From assembly GCA_002495845.1 (NCBI GenBank), contig DAHF01000117.1, positions 1 to 30,260 on the forward strand: 30,260 nucleotides of DNA, written 5' to 3'. Below the pieces are notes generated by a model. The model had not been told where the DNA came from, did not search any database, and was given only the letters and a program-made list of their open reading frames with translations. Positions 22,938 through 30,260 of this stretch are shown in pieces; the stretch's first letter is position 1; each line of letters opens with the position of its first letter. The stretch comes from Sulfolobus sp. UBA167 (GTDB lineage: Archaea; Thermoproteota; Thermoprotei_A; Sulfolobales; Sulfolobaceae). A program made the translations under genes and the position numbers.

Positions 22938-23592
22938 CCTCAAAGCGCCTGTAGTAGTCTCAGGAATACCTATTCCAGACACTAGAAACCCAGTGGTCAC
23001 TCAGATTTCCTCGTTCCAAGCTGGTACTCCTTTGAACAAAGTTTCTGAGTTCATCAAGATGATGGAAGAAGCTACGGGTTTTTCATGTAGGTCAGAACCA
23101 AAGGGGCTCTCCTATTCTCCGTTCGCGACCTCGTATGTGTTCTCCACGCATGAGGTTATAGAAGACTTCATCAAATGCGGAGTCCCAGCAACGATAGGCG
23201 AGATGAACGAAATAGCGTATGAAATAGATGAGCTTCTGTTCCCTGAAGATAAGGATATGCTGAAGGCTCTCAGGTTAACTATGCAAACTGGAAGCCCGAT
23301 TCTTTTCAGGGAAGGTGACGAGCCAGTACCCGTAAATAACGTGTTCTCAATCAGGCAGATTGCTTTCCAGCCCAGGGGTAAACCAAATTTCGTCGATAAT
23401 TCCCTAGTACATTTGGTCGGTATTACTGCAATAGAGGTAGGACGAAGTCTAACTGAGGAAGGAATATCCAGTCTGTTTAGGTTTGAGAACGGGATCTGGA
23501 GCGCTGTGTATTCTGTTCCAGTCCCTGAGATTGCCATGGTGAAGTGGTCGTGGGACCTGCAGGGAGCATCACTTATAGAATTATCAAGATAG
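22918..23592 (+). CDS. Unknown protein in the isoprenoid gene cluster, faintly GHMP-kinase-like
   Basis: About 224 residues from TTG 22918 (TTG 22909 is also possible); not recognised. By eye, two segments keep the length and some residues of GHMP-kinase motifs without the glycines needed for ATP. EPKGLSYSPFATSYVFSTHE (about residue 63) could correspond to PxxGLGSSAA. VKWSWDLQGASLIEL at the C-terminus could correspond to the GAGxGG motif 3. The catalytic consensus is missing, so if related it is probably not a kinase. It lies between the MEMO gene (20-base overlap) and isopentenyl phosphate kinase (43-base overlap), so a role in isoprenoid synthesis is inferred from position only. Confidence 0.65.
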   Translation: MPQNSNSLKAPVVVSGIPIPDTRNPVVTQISSFQAGTPLNKVSEFIKMMEEATGFSCRSEPKGLSYSPFATSYVFSTHEVIEDFIKCGVPATIGEMNEIAYEIDELLFPEDKDMLKALRLTMQTGSPILFREGDEPVPVNNVFSIRQIAFQPRGKPNFVDNSLVHLVGITAIEVGRSLTEEGISSLFRFENGIWSAVYSVPVPEIAMVKWSWDLQGASLIELSR

Positions 23593-24242
23593 GCGGAAGC
23601 GCGATAACCTGCAAGGATGTTCCTCACTGTTTTAAGGTAGACGTAGCAAAGGAGATATCCAAACAGATAGCCCGAGCTATTCGTGAGGGCATGGATCCCA
23701 TTCTCGTTCATGGTGGAGGGAGCTTTGGGCACTATGAAGCTTCTATCGTGGATGAAGGAACCGTGACCCGGACCAGCCATGCTATGTTAACTCTTAATTT
23801 CTTGATAAACTCTTTCTTGGTAAAGAGCGGAGTCATGACCTATCCTATCCCCGGGAAGTTCTTCACTGTAGACGTAACAAAGTCTGTAATTAGACAAGGA
23901 ATGGTACCACTCCTCTTCGGAGACATCTTACCCGATGGCAAGATAATCTCAGGGGATGATATAGTAGTAGCCTTAGGCAAAGAGCTAGGTCTAGGCATTA
24001 TCTTCGTCACAGACGTAGAGGGAATTCTAAGCCAAGACCGAGTAATGGAATGCGTAGATAACGATCACGCTTTTCCCGTCATGAGGACGGCAAACCCAGA
24101 TGTCACAGGAGGAATCCTAGAGAAGGTTAGAAAGGTACTTAACGCCGGAGTGGAAGCAGTGATAACTAGTTATAAGGGTGAAAATATATTACGAGCAATG
24201 AGAGGAGAAAGGGTAGGTACGAGAGTGGGTAAGTGTGGCTGA
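23550..24242 (+). CDS. ipk: Isopentenyl phosphate kinase
   Basis: About 230 residues of the amino acid kinase family. The N-terminal IIKIGGSAITCKD gives the phosphate-binding Lys and Gly residues. LVHGGGSFGHYEA carries the His diagnostic for isopentenyl phosphate kinases over carbamate or glutamate kinases. Later blocks are FGDILPDGKIISGDDIVVAL and DVTGGILEKVRKVL. It phosphorylates isopentenyl phosphate to IPP. Possible starts are GTG 23544 and GTG 23550, both inside the previous gene; the second is used here. The stop overlaps the GTG of the isomerase gene. Confidence 0.9.
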   Translation: MGPAGSITYRIIKIGGSAITCKDVPHCFKVDVAKEISKQIARAIREGMDPILVHGGGSFGHYEASIVDEGTVTRTSHAMLTLNFLINSFLVKSGVMTYPIPGKFFTVDVTKSVIRQGMVPLLFGDILPDGKIISGDDIVVALGKELGLGIIFVTDVEGILSQDRVMECVDNDHAFPVMRTANPDVTGGILEKVRKVLNAGVEAVITSYKGENILRAMRGERVGTRVGKCG

Positions 24243-25356
24243 AAACGATGTCCGTCATCTGATAAATAGGAAGCTGGAGCACGTTGAGGTTACTGTATTT
24301 GGAGACGTAAGTGGAAAGACTGAGACCATGCTTGAAGATGTCATTTTGGTTCATCAAGCTTTCCCTGGGATATCGCTGGAGGAAGTTAACCTCAGGGCCA
24401 GGTTCTTAGGGTTAGACTTGAAAGCTCCGATCATGGTGACCGGAATGACGGGAGGGACGCCTGAGCTGGGTAAGTTCAACGGAACTATCGCATCTGTAGT
24501 TGAGGAGCTAGGGTTAGCGATGGGAGTCGGTAGCGAGAGGATAGTGATAGAGAATCCTTCTTCAGAGGAATCCTTCAGGGTAGTCAGGAAGAATGCCCCG
24601 ACTTCACCTTTGGTCGCCAACGTCGGTATGCCGCAGATTTCAAGGGGATATGGGTTGAAGGAGCTTGAGAAAATAGTTTCCGTTATAGAAGCAAATGCCC
24701 TAGCTGTACATTTGAACGTCGCTCAAGAGGTATTTCAGCCTGAAGGAGAGACGGACTACCAGGAGGAAGTACTGGGAAAGTTGAAAGACCTCTCGTCTCA
24801 AATGGGTATTCCTGTCATACTAAAGGAAACCGGGTGCGGGCTCTCCATGGAAACAGTGAGGAAGTTTTCCAGCTACGGCTTTCACAACTTTGACGTCTCA
24901 GGTCAAGGCGGGACGAGCTGGATAGCCGTGGAGAAGATCAGAGGAGAGAGGAGGGGGAATTGGAAGTCCGAGAGCGCCTCCCTTTTCTCTTCATGGGGAA
25001 TTCCTACAGCCGCTTCGGTGGTCGAGACCAGATGGGCAGATCCGACCTCTTTCGTGGTTGGGAGTGGAGGGCTGAGGAATGGGCTAGACATAGCAAAAGC
25101 GATCGCTTTAGGTGCAGACATCGGGGGGTTCGCCTTGCCCGTCCTTGAGGCTTCCTTGGAAGGGAGGGACGCTGTGAAACATTTCCTCTCTGAGGTGGAA
25201 TTTCAGGTTAAAGTAGCGATGCTTATGTCCGGTTCCAGAGATGTTCCTTCCCTAAAGAAAGCTTCTATCGTTATACTGGGCAACTTGAAGGGATGGATGG
25301 AATCCAGAGGAATAAGCTTTTCAACATATGATAAAGTGAGAAAAGGAGGATATTGA
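24235..25356 (+). CDS. fni: Type 2 isopentenyl-diphosphate isomerase (FMN-dependent)
   Basis: 373 residues, full length. It interconverts IPP and DMAPP using FMN and NADPH. Blocks in order: RKLEHVEV, APIMVTGMTGGTPELGKFNG, GSERIVIENPSSEESF, AVHLNVAQEVFQPEGETDY (with the catalytic Gln and metal-binding Glu region), VILKETGCGLS, DVSGQGGTSWIAVE and the phosphate loop VGSGGLRNGLDIAKAIALGA. The GTG start at 24235 overlaps the kinase stop by 8 bases. It provides DMAPP for the GGPP synthase encoded next. Confidence 0.96.
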   Translation: MAENDVRHLINRKLEHVEVTVFGDVSGKTETMLEDVILVHQAFPGISLEEVNLRARFLGLDLKAPIMVTGMTGGTPELGKFNGTIASVVEELGLAMGVGSERIVIENPSSEESFRVVRKNAPTSPLVANVGMPQISRGYGLKELEKIVSVIEANALAVHLNVAQEVFQPEGETDYQEEVLGKLKDLSSQMGIPVILKETGCGLSMETVRKFSSYGFHNFDVSGQGGTSWIAVEKIRGERRGNWKSESASLFSSWGIPTAASVVETRWADPTSFVVGSGGLRNGLDIAKAIALGADIGGFALPVLEASLEGRDAVKHFLSEVEFQVKVAMLMSGSRDVPSLKKASIVILGNLKGWMESRGISFSTYDKVRKGGY

Positions 25357-26351
25357 TGCTACAGGATTACTTCAACGACGTGGTAGATCAAGTGAACAAG
25401 ACGATTGAGAAGTATCTTTCGAGCGCCCCGTCTGGGACTACATCTCTTTATGACGCTTCCAGGCACCTCTTCTCGTCTGGAGGAAAGAGACTTAGACCTC
25501 TGATTCTCGTTTCATCCTGCGATTACCTAGGAGGAGATCATTCCAGGGCAGTACTTGCGGGGTCGGCTATAGAGACCCTTCACACGTTTACACTTATACA
25601 TGACGACATAATGGATCATGACTCGTTGAGGAGAGGTATTCCCACAGTCCATGTGAAGTGGGGCGAGCCGATGGCTATACTGGCGGGAGATCTCTTACAC
25701 GCTAAAGCATTTGAGATGTTGAATGACTCATTAAAAGGCGTAGATGAAAAACTTCATTACGAGGTCATGAAAACATTTGTCAACTCGATAATTGTAGTAT
25801 CTGAAGGTCAAGCCATGGACATGGAATTTGAAAGCAAAAACGACGTAACTGAAGAGGACTACTTGGAGATGGTCAAGAAGAAGACGGCATACCTCATAGC
25901 CGCGTCCTCTAAGATAGGTTCTTTGATAGGTGGAGCAGACCCAGAAGTAGTTGAGAAGTTCTTCCGTTTCGGCATCAACCTTGGCATAGCGTTTCAGATA
26001 GTAGATGATATAATAGGAATAACCTCAGATGAGGCGGAGCTAGGTAAGCCCCTTTTCAGCGATATAAGGGAAGGCAAGAGGACTTTGCTGATAATAAAGA
26101 CGCTCAAAGAGGCTCAGCCTAAAGAGGTAAAACTTTTGAAGGAAGTACTTGGAAATAGAAACGCGTCAGCTGAGCAACTTAGGGAGGTATCTGAGATAAT
26201 AAAGAAATACTCCTTGGAATATGCTTATTCTCTAGCTGAGGAATACAAGTCTAGGGCACTCTCAAGTTTAGAAGGAATTCAGCCCAGCAATCAAGAGGCT
26301 TCTGAAGTCCTTAAGTTCATATCTGAGTTTACTTTGAAGAGGAAAAAGTGA
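25356..26351 (+). CDS. gds: Geranylgeranyl diphosphate synthase
   Basis: 331 residues. The trans-prenyltransferase motifs are GGKRLRPL, the first Asp-rich motif DDIMD in LIHDDIMDHDSLRRG, and the second in FQIVDDIIG. The residue five before the first Asp is Phe, the position known from Sulfolobus acidocaldarius GGPP synthase (Phe77) to limit chain length to C20. It makes GGPP for archaeal ether lipids and longer prenyl carriers. The start is ATG 25356, five bases after GGAGGA (25345-25350), a strong ribosome site; it shares one base with the isomerase stop. Confidence 0.95.
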   Translation: MLQDYFNDVVDQVNKTIEKYLSSAPSGTTSLYDASRHLFSSGGKRLRPLILVSSCDYLGGDHSRAVLAGSAIETLHTFTLIHDDIMDHDSLRRGIPTVHVKWGEPMAILAGDLLHAKAFEMLNDSLKGVDEKLHYEVMKTFVNSIIVVSEGQAMDMEFESKNDVTEEDYLEMVKKKTAYLIAASSKIGSLIGGADPEVVEKFFRFGINLGIAFQIVDDIIGITSDEAELGKPLFSDIREGKRTLLIIKTLKEAQPKEVKLLKEVLGNRNASAEQLREVSEIIKKYSLEYAYSLAEEYKSRALSSLEGIQPSNQEASEVLKFISEFTLKRKK

Positions 26352-26357
26352 TCATCT

Positions 26358-27326
26358 TTGGAGTATTTTTTCATCGATCTAGCTATTGCTATAATAGTCG
26401 CATTTCTGGGGACCTTCTTTTCCACCAAGTGGGTCATAAAAGAGGCTATGAGGAAGGGCTTCACTGGGAAAGATATCAACAAGCCAGATAGACGAGAGGT
26501 TGCCCAACTAGGAGGAATTGCAATACTGGTCGGCTTCGTCGCTGGGTCCTTTACACTCATGGTTGCCCTAAAATCGCAAGAGATAATACCAGCAATATTA
26601 CTTTCCGCTCTTCTCATAGGTTTCCTGGGGTTAGTGGACGACGTTTTCAACGTCAGACAATCTCTGAGGGCATTCCTACCCGTAGCTGCTGCAGTTCCTC
26701 TGTCTCTGTTTAGTCTAGGTCATTCAGTCATCTCAATACCTTTCATAGGTCTGGTTAACTTCGGAGTTGTATATTACATCCTTATAGTCCCTGGGGCATT
26801 GACGATTACTAGTAATGCCTTTAACATGCTGGAGGGATTAAACGGTCTAGGTAGTGGAATGGGGATTATAATGCTCTCTACCTTGGCTGCAATAGGTTTG
26901 AAGAGTACTGGTCCAACTCATGTAGCGGGAATATTAGCTCTGGTTACTGACTTCGCCTTTCTGGCATTTCTTCTCTTCAATAAATACCCGGCCAAGGTTT
27001 TTCCTGGAAACATAGGCACTTATCTAATGGGCGCTATAATAGGAGCTATAGGGATAGCCGGTTACATGTTCACCGCTTTAGCTCTACTGTACGTTCCTTA
27101 TGTCATAGAGTTCATGCTTAAAGCTAAGACTAAATTTAAGGGAATTTCTTTCGGTAAAGTGAGAGAGGATGGAACCCTATATTGGGACTCTACACCTAAT
27201 TCTTTAACACACGTGGTGATGAAGTTTGGTAATTTCAAGGAATATCAGATTGTCGGCGTACTATGGGGAATAGAGGCAATTTTCGCACTGGTAGCGTTTA
27301 TACTACAGACAACAGTAATAACGTGA
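26358..27326 (+). CDS. aglH: Phospho-GlcNAc transferase to dolichyl phosphate, AglH type (GT4/MraY-like)
   Basis: 322 residues with about nine to ten membrane spans. The MraY/Alg7 family motifs are present: GLVDDVFNVRQ (adjacent Asp pair), NAFNMLEGLNGLGSG (nucleotide/Mg site) and PGNIGTYLMG (the PGNxG loop). A basic cytosolic loop (MLKAKTKFKGISFGKVREDG) lies near the C-terminus. The best fit is AglH, which starts N-glycan assembly by moving GlcNAc-1-phosphate from UDP-GlcNAc to dolichyl phosphate; in S. acidocaldarius aglH likewise lies by the GGPP synthase gene. The TTG start is 6 bases after the gds stop. The stop is 2 bases from the convergent tRNA-Ser. Confidence 0.88.
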   Translation: MEYFFIDLAIAIIVAFLGTFFSTKWVIKEAMRKGFTGKDINKPDRREVAQLGGIAILVGFVAGSFTLMVALKSQEIIPAILLSALLIGFLGLVDDVFNVRQSLRAFLPVAAAVPLSLFSLGHSVISIPFIGLVNFGVVYYILIVPGALTITSNAFNMLEGLNGLGSGMGIIMLSTLAAIGLKSTGPTHVAGILALVTDFAFLAFLLFNKYPAKVFPGNIGTYLMGAIIGAIGIAGYMFTALALLYVPYVIEFMLKAKTKFKGISFGKVREDGTLYWDSTPNSLTHVVMKFGNFKEYQIVGVLWGIEAIFALVAFILQTTVIT

Positions 27327-27328
27327 GA

Positions 27329-27412
27329 CGCCGAGGACGGGATTTGAACCCGTGCGAGGTTTCCCTCATCGGCTTAGCAGGCCGACGCCCTACCAGGCTA
27401 GGCGACCTCGGC
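27329..27412 (-). tRNA. trnS: tRNA-Ser (GCT anticodon)
   Basis: Minus strand: acceptor GCCGAGG/CCTCGGC, anticodon stem and loop TCGGC-CTGCTAA-GCCGA (anticodon GCT, reading AGC/AGU), a long class II variable arm GAGG-GAAA-CCTC, and T-arm ACGGG-TTCAAAT-CCCGT. The discriminator is G and no CCA is encoded. There is no intron. It is 84 bases long. Confidence 0.96.
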
Positions 27413-27432
27413 GTCAGATAATAGCTAATCAT

Positions 27433-27447
27433 GAATTAAAAATTTTC
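27433..27447 (-). promoter_or_regulatory. TATA region of tRNA-Ser
   Basis: On the minus strand GAAAATTTTTAATTC is centred about 28 bases before the mature tRNA-Ser 5' end. The remaining AT-rich DNA up to 27637 shows no supported gene. Confidence 0.45.
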
Positions 27448-27637
27448 CCTAAAGGCAGTTCATGTTTATTTCATGTTAAAATACAGGGCCTTTCTGAGCC
27501 ATGGAATAAACTATACACAACGCTCTATGTTTCAGAAGTTTTTCTTAATTTTGTTACGAATGTTTATTTCATTTTTTATGATAAAAACTTTACACAATAG
27601 TAGCTTTAATCCAAATCCTTTAAGTTAGAAATTAAAA

Positions 27638-27941
27638 GGCCGGCTCTCGTACCTCACATGCTTACGGGCTAATAGCTTTTCTCCATCCCTGCTCAAGCCG
27701 GAGACCGATGAACGCTGATACCCGGGCACGGCTGCTCCCTTCCGGACCTGACCGCTTCCCCCGGTAAACGTAGTATCTCTCTTCTCTCCAGAAGAGAGAC
27801 CTACGAATATCTTGCCCCATCGGGCGGCTATCATCGATGAGGATGGAACTATTAGTCCATGAACATATGAGGCACGAGTTTCTGGTGCCCACATTGCGCC
27901 CTTGGGTAATAGAGCTGGCGAGACTCCCACCCTTCCCGACC
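27638..27941 (-). ncRNA. ffs: Signal recognition particle RNA (7S RNA)
   Basis: On the minus strand, positions 27753-27727 contain the SRP54-binding helix 8 core GTCCGGAAGGGAGCAGCC inside GGTCAGG...CCGTG. The 5' end GGTCGG (27941-27936) pairs with CCGGCC at the 3' end (27643-27638), forming the archaeal helix 1 that closes the molecule. The Alu-like 5' part GGGTGGGAGTCTCGCC and the long GC-rich arms between fit. The length of about 304 bases is normal for Sulfolobales. Ends are set by the helix 1 pairing and may be off by a few bases. Possible TATA elements lie near 27962-27969 and 27998-28008. Confidence 0.95.
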
Positions 27942-28154
27942 AAGGAATAGTTGTATAAGGCTATTAATGAAACTATCTACTGCTTTAGGCACTTTCACTA
28001 TTTATAATTCACTTCGAATTCTAAAATTCTTATATAAATAATAGAGAAATAATAGAAATAATTAAGCTATTTTTGATTGAGGCTATAAAACGTTTGGCGT
28101 TTCTTTGCATTACGATAACTTTAACTATTATGTATATCTAACTTTTCTAGGCTT

Positions 28155-28227
28155 GCCAGAGTAGCTCAGCTGGAAGAGCGTCCGGCTGTTAACCGGACGG
28201 TCGGAGGTTCGAGTCCTCCCTCTGGCG
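28155..28227 (+). tRNA. trnN: tRNA-Asn (GTT anticodon)
   Basis: 73 bases: acceptor GCCAGAG/CTCTGGC, D-arm GCTC...GAGC, anticodon stem and loop TCCGG-CTGTTAA-CCGGA (GTT, Asn), T-arm GGAGG-TTCGAGT-CCTCC, discriminator G. No intron and no encoded CCA. A T-rich stretch (GTTGTTTTCGC...GTTCTTATT) follows and may terminate transcription. TATA-like DNA lies around 28118-28135. Confidence 0.97.
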
Positions 28228-28397
28228 CTATGTTGTTTTCGCATCTTCGTTCTTATTGCTAATCCCTGCTATCTCGTCTAAAGATCCTATGTGATCGTCT
28301 CTAACCCCAAATTGTTGTTACCATTTTTTATGCCATAAACGTAATACTTCTCCTTGACTTCCATTATCATAGTATCACCAAATAGAAGTCTTGCCAT
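28228..28397 (-). pseudogene. Small frameshifted reading frame next to tRNA-Asn
   Basis: From ATG 28397 the minus strand reads MARLLFGDTMIMEVKEKYYV followed by YGIKNG, then meets a stop at 28289-28287. In another frame the next part reads FGVRDDHIGSLDEIAGISNK followed by NEDAKTT, with a stop at 28230-28228. One single-base indel near the NGNN stretch would join both into a protein of about 56 residues. The composition of both halves is protein-like; the family is not recognised. The stop codon touches the last base of the tRNA. It may be a decayed gene, a sequencing error in a real gene, or chance. Confidence 0.35.
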
Positions 28398-28478
28398 ATT
28401 CTTGCTGTCATCGCGTTATCTTAGAAGCTGTGATAAATATTCCGTAGTAATAACGTGAAATTTAAATTAGCTAGAAAA

Positions 28479-28507
28479 ACATTTCATAAACCAAGTTTTT
28501 GAAATGT
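28479..28507. repeat. 8-bp inverted repeat upstream of doxB
   Basis: ACATTTCA (28479-28486) and TGAAATGT (28500-28507) are perfect inverted copies 13 bases apart, in an AT-rich stretch 160-190 bases before the doxB start. It could be an operator half-site pair or a small hairpin; no function is shown. Nothing else in 28398-28620 could be supported. Confidence 0.35.
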
Positions 28508-28629
28508 CTATGTCAGTGGTATTTTGCTTCGTCATTTAATCACTAATAATTTTATTTTTTTAATAAAGTTCTTTAAAAAAGATGCTAAACACTGTTAATT
28601 CGGAATCCCTTGTATTTCAGAGCTAGATC

Positions 28630-28640
28630 ATATATTTATG
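28630..28640 (+). promoter_or_regulatory. TATA box of doxB
   Basis: ATATATTTATG is centred about 32 bases before ATG 28667, predicting a transcription start near 28661 and an almost leaderless mRNA. No GGTGA-type ribosome site lies before the ATG. Confidence 0.5.
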
Positions 28641-28666
28641 AAGCGTGAGACTAATGTAGATCAGTT

Positions 28667-30260
28667 ATGGGCTTAAAGGATTTGGTAGTATCTCTTTTCC
28701 AACTTGACAAAGACTGGACTAGCAGGATAGTTATGGGAATGCTAGTAATGAGTGTAATATGGGGACTTCTTGGAGTGATTGATGCTCTAATGGTTAGAAT
28801 ACAAGAGGCTATGTGGGGAATTTCCAATACTTTGCCTCTTTCACCTCAGGAATACTTTGCCTCTATAACGCTTCATGGTGCGAGAGATTTATTCCCGTTC
28901 GCTCAACAGCTAGAGTTTGCTCTTTTCATATTTTTTACTATAAAGCTTCTTAATATTCAACCCAGGGCTAAATGGCTTCTTAATATTGCCTTCATAGCCA
29001 TAAATATTTCTCCAATGTTCATGGAAGGTCCTATAATTATTACTGGTCAACCTGGTTTCGATAATTATTTCCCTTCGACATCATGGTATTACCTCTCTCC
29101 TCTAGGAATTCCAGGTTATTCCCAGTACGCAGCTAGCATTACTTGGTACATAGGATGGATTCTCCTCGACTCCTTTACTTATTTGGCTGGGATTTGGATA
29201 GTTTATCACTATTACTTGGCCACGAAACAACTAAAGGAAAAACTTCCAGTAGTTCTAGTATACTTCTTGATGGACACCCTACTTTATATGATAGGCTACA
29301 GCGGAGTTACAGTGGCTGATGTATGGGATGTCTTAGCTTTTTATCATATTACTGGGCTAGATGTAATAGCCAATCAGGTCGCGTTCTGGATATTTGGTCA
29401 CGCAATAGTGTACATGGCATGGCTACCAGCAGTAGGAGCTTTGTATTTGCTTATACCTGTGCTTGCGAATAAGCCCCTCTATAGCGACAGAATGGGTAGG
29501 ATCTCCGCTCTACTTTACTTAATTTTCTCCAATAATGTGCCGATACATCACCTTTACATGGTCAATCTTCCGTTAGATCTGAAGTTACTTCAAGAAGCAT
29601 TAACGTACGCGGTTGTAATACCGTCCATGATGACCTTCTTCAACTTATGGGCAACGGCGAAAGGCGCGAAAGTGAACCTGAACCTCATTACAGCGTGGAC
29701 TGTTACCTCGTTCGCTGGGGCGATAGCTGCAGGTGTAACCGGAATATCTAATGCTACAATTTCTTTTGATGCAGTGATTCACAATACGATGTATGTTGTT
29801 GGTCACTTCCACGCTATGATACTTTGGTCTATAGTGCCTGCAGCCTTCGCTGTACTGTACTTCATGATACCCATGATGACTGGAAGGTCGTGGTATTCGA
29901 GGTCTTTAGGGTGGATTCATTTCGCTGGCTATATGATAGGTACAGCTCTTTTGATATTAGGGTTTGAAATAGTTGGATTCTCCGGTGTTCTGAGGAGAAC
30001 GGAGATCTATCCTCTCACTTCGCCTATCATAGAGGGTGAGGTTATGGCTACTGTAGGCGCATTCATAGCTGACTTTGCTACACTACTTTGGTTCCTGAAC
30101 TTGGTGTTAACGCTAGTTAAAGGAGAACCTATGAAAAGCTGGAACAGTGTACCAGAGCTAATAAGCGAAGTTGCAATGAGTTTTAGCTATTCTCCTAAGT
30201 TAAGTTCATTATCCTCGATTAAACTATCTAAATCAATGCTAAGGCTATTTCACACGAAGT
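28667..30260 (+). CDS. doxB: Heme-copper terminal oxidase subunit I, DoxB type (3' end outside window)
   Basis: 531 codons are open to the window edge without a stop; the Acidianus ambivalens DoxB is only somewhat longer. All oxidase ligands are visible: His70 in ITLHGARDLF (low-spin heme), His245 and Tyr249 in FGHAIVY (CuB His and the Tyr that would be cross-linked), His294-His295 in VPIHHLYM (CuB), and His380 plus His382 in VVGHFHAMI (high-spin and low-spin hemes). About twelve hydrophobic spans are expected. The FGHAIVY form, lacking the usual HPEVY, and the start LKDLVVSLFQLDKDW point to the B-family quinol oxidase of Sulfolobales rather than SoxB or SoxM. It would reduce oxygen with electrons from caldariella quinol and build proton motive force. 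Other dox genes may follow outside the window. Confidence 0.88.
   Translation, partial: MGLKDLVVSLFQLDKDWTSRIVMGMLVMSVIWGLLGVIDALMVRIQEAMWGISNTLPLSPQEYFASITLHGARDLFPFAQQLEFALFIFFTIKLLNIQPRAKWLLNIAFIAINISPMFMEGPIIITGQPGFDNYFPSTSWYYLSPLGIPGYSQYAASITWYIGWILLDSFTYLAGIWIVYHYYLATKQLKEKLPVVLVYFLMDTLLYMIGYSGVTVADVWDVLAFYHITGLDVIANQVAFWIFGHAIVYMAWLPAVGALYLLIPVLANKPLYSDRMGRISALLYLIFSNNVPIHHLYMVNLPLDLKLLQEALTYAVVIPSMMTFFNLWATAKGAKVNLNLITAWTVTSFAGAIAAGVTGISNATISFDAVIHNTMYVVGHFHAMILWSIVPAAFAVLYFMIPMMTGRSWYSRSLGWIHFAGYMIGTALLILGFEIVGFSGVLRRTEIYPLTSPIIEGEVMATVGAFIADFATLLWFLNLVLTLVKGEPMKSWNSVPELISEVAMSFSYSPKLSSLSSIKLSKSMLRLFHTK

Noticed and set aside
23112..23780. 222-codon minus-strand open frame
   Set aside because: It lies across two well-placed forward genes (unknown protein and ipk); no motif, ribosome site or TATA supports it.
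27352..27600. 82-codon forward open frame
   Set aside because: It begins inside the tRNA-Ser gene read antisense and continues through AT-rich DNA with no motif or ribosome site.
27625..27943. Two overlapping minus-strand open frames of 93 and 101 codons
   Set aside because: They coincide with the SRP RNA gene; open frames here follow from its GC-rich structure.
28945..28987. 13-bp direct repeat GCTTCTTAATATT, 30 bases apart
   Set aside because: It lies inside doxB and encodes the same Leu-Leu-Asn-Ile twice in frame; a coding coincidence is the simpler explanation.
1..30260. CRISPR array, intact insertion sequence or integrase
   Set aside because: No regularly spaced repeats, no transposase with intact motifs and no terminal repeats were seen.

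Overview
The window is a gene-dense piece of a chromosome from a thermoacidophilic crenarchaeon of the order Sulfolobales. Supporting signs are: Sulfolobus-type 5S and SRP RNA signatures; intron-containing tRNA-Trp with a bulge-helix-bulge splice motif and tRNAs without encoded CCA; archaeal ribosomal proteins (L7Ae, L18e) and RNA polymerase subunits D (with ferredoxin-like Cys clusters) and N; a PolB3-type DNA polymerase tail-to-tail with archaeal DnaG; an AglH-type phosphosugar transferase beside GGPP synthase; and a DoxB-type quinol oxidase. TATA boxes about 26 bases before start codons (leaderless transcripts) and GGTGAT-type ribosome sites inside operons also fit. The genus cannot be fixed from the sequence; DoxB would suit Acidianus, Metallosphaera or a relative.

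Layout. 1-4131: 3' part of 5S rRNA, then HD phosphohydrolase, phosphoglycolate phosphatase-like HAD, glutamyl-tRNA synthetase and ribosomal protein L7Ae. 4132-4990: gene-poor stretch with a possible gene relic and the split tRNA-Trp gene (minus). 4991-10648: lysS, an M50/PDZ membrane protease (minus), a DUF1122-like gene overlapping a radical SAM gene, pelota (minus) and a RimI-like acetyltransferase. 10649-11129: unexplained. 11130-16350: PolB3-like polymerase whose catalytic residues are all replaced (plus), against a minus-strand group dnaG-tyrS-small unknown-YjbQ. 16394-17692: PurM/ThiL-fold protein divergent from yjbQ.

17703-27326 is one nearly gap-free co-directional series: S13-S4-S11-RpoD-L18e-L13-S9-RpoN-S2, then MEMO-like protein, an unknown protein with faint GHMP-kinase-like spacing, isopentenyl phosphate kinase, type 2 IPP isomerase, GGPP synthase and AglH. 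It joins translation and transcription machinery to isoprenoid chain synthesis and the first dolichol-linked sugar step of N-glycosylation. 27329-28227 holds RNA genes: tRNA-Ser(GCT), SRP RNA (both minus) and tRNA-Asn(GTT). 28228-28397 has a small frameshifted reading frame flush with the tRNA-Asn end. 28667 to the window end is the start of doxB, cut by the window edge.

No CRISPR array, intact insertion sequence or defence island was seen. The most distinctive items are the fully degenerated polymerase, the unknown gene in the isoprenoid cluster, the DUF1122/radical SAM pair, and the yjbQ/PurM-family pair that seems to share one TATA element. Coordinates and motif positions were read by eye; no alignment or folding program was run.
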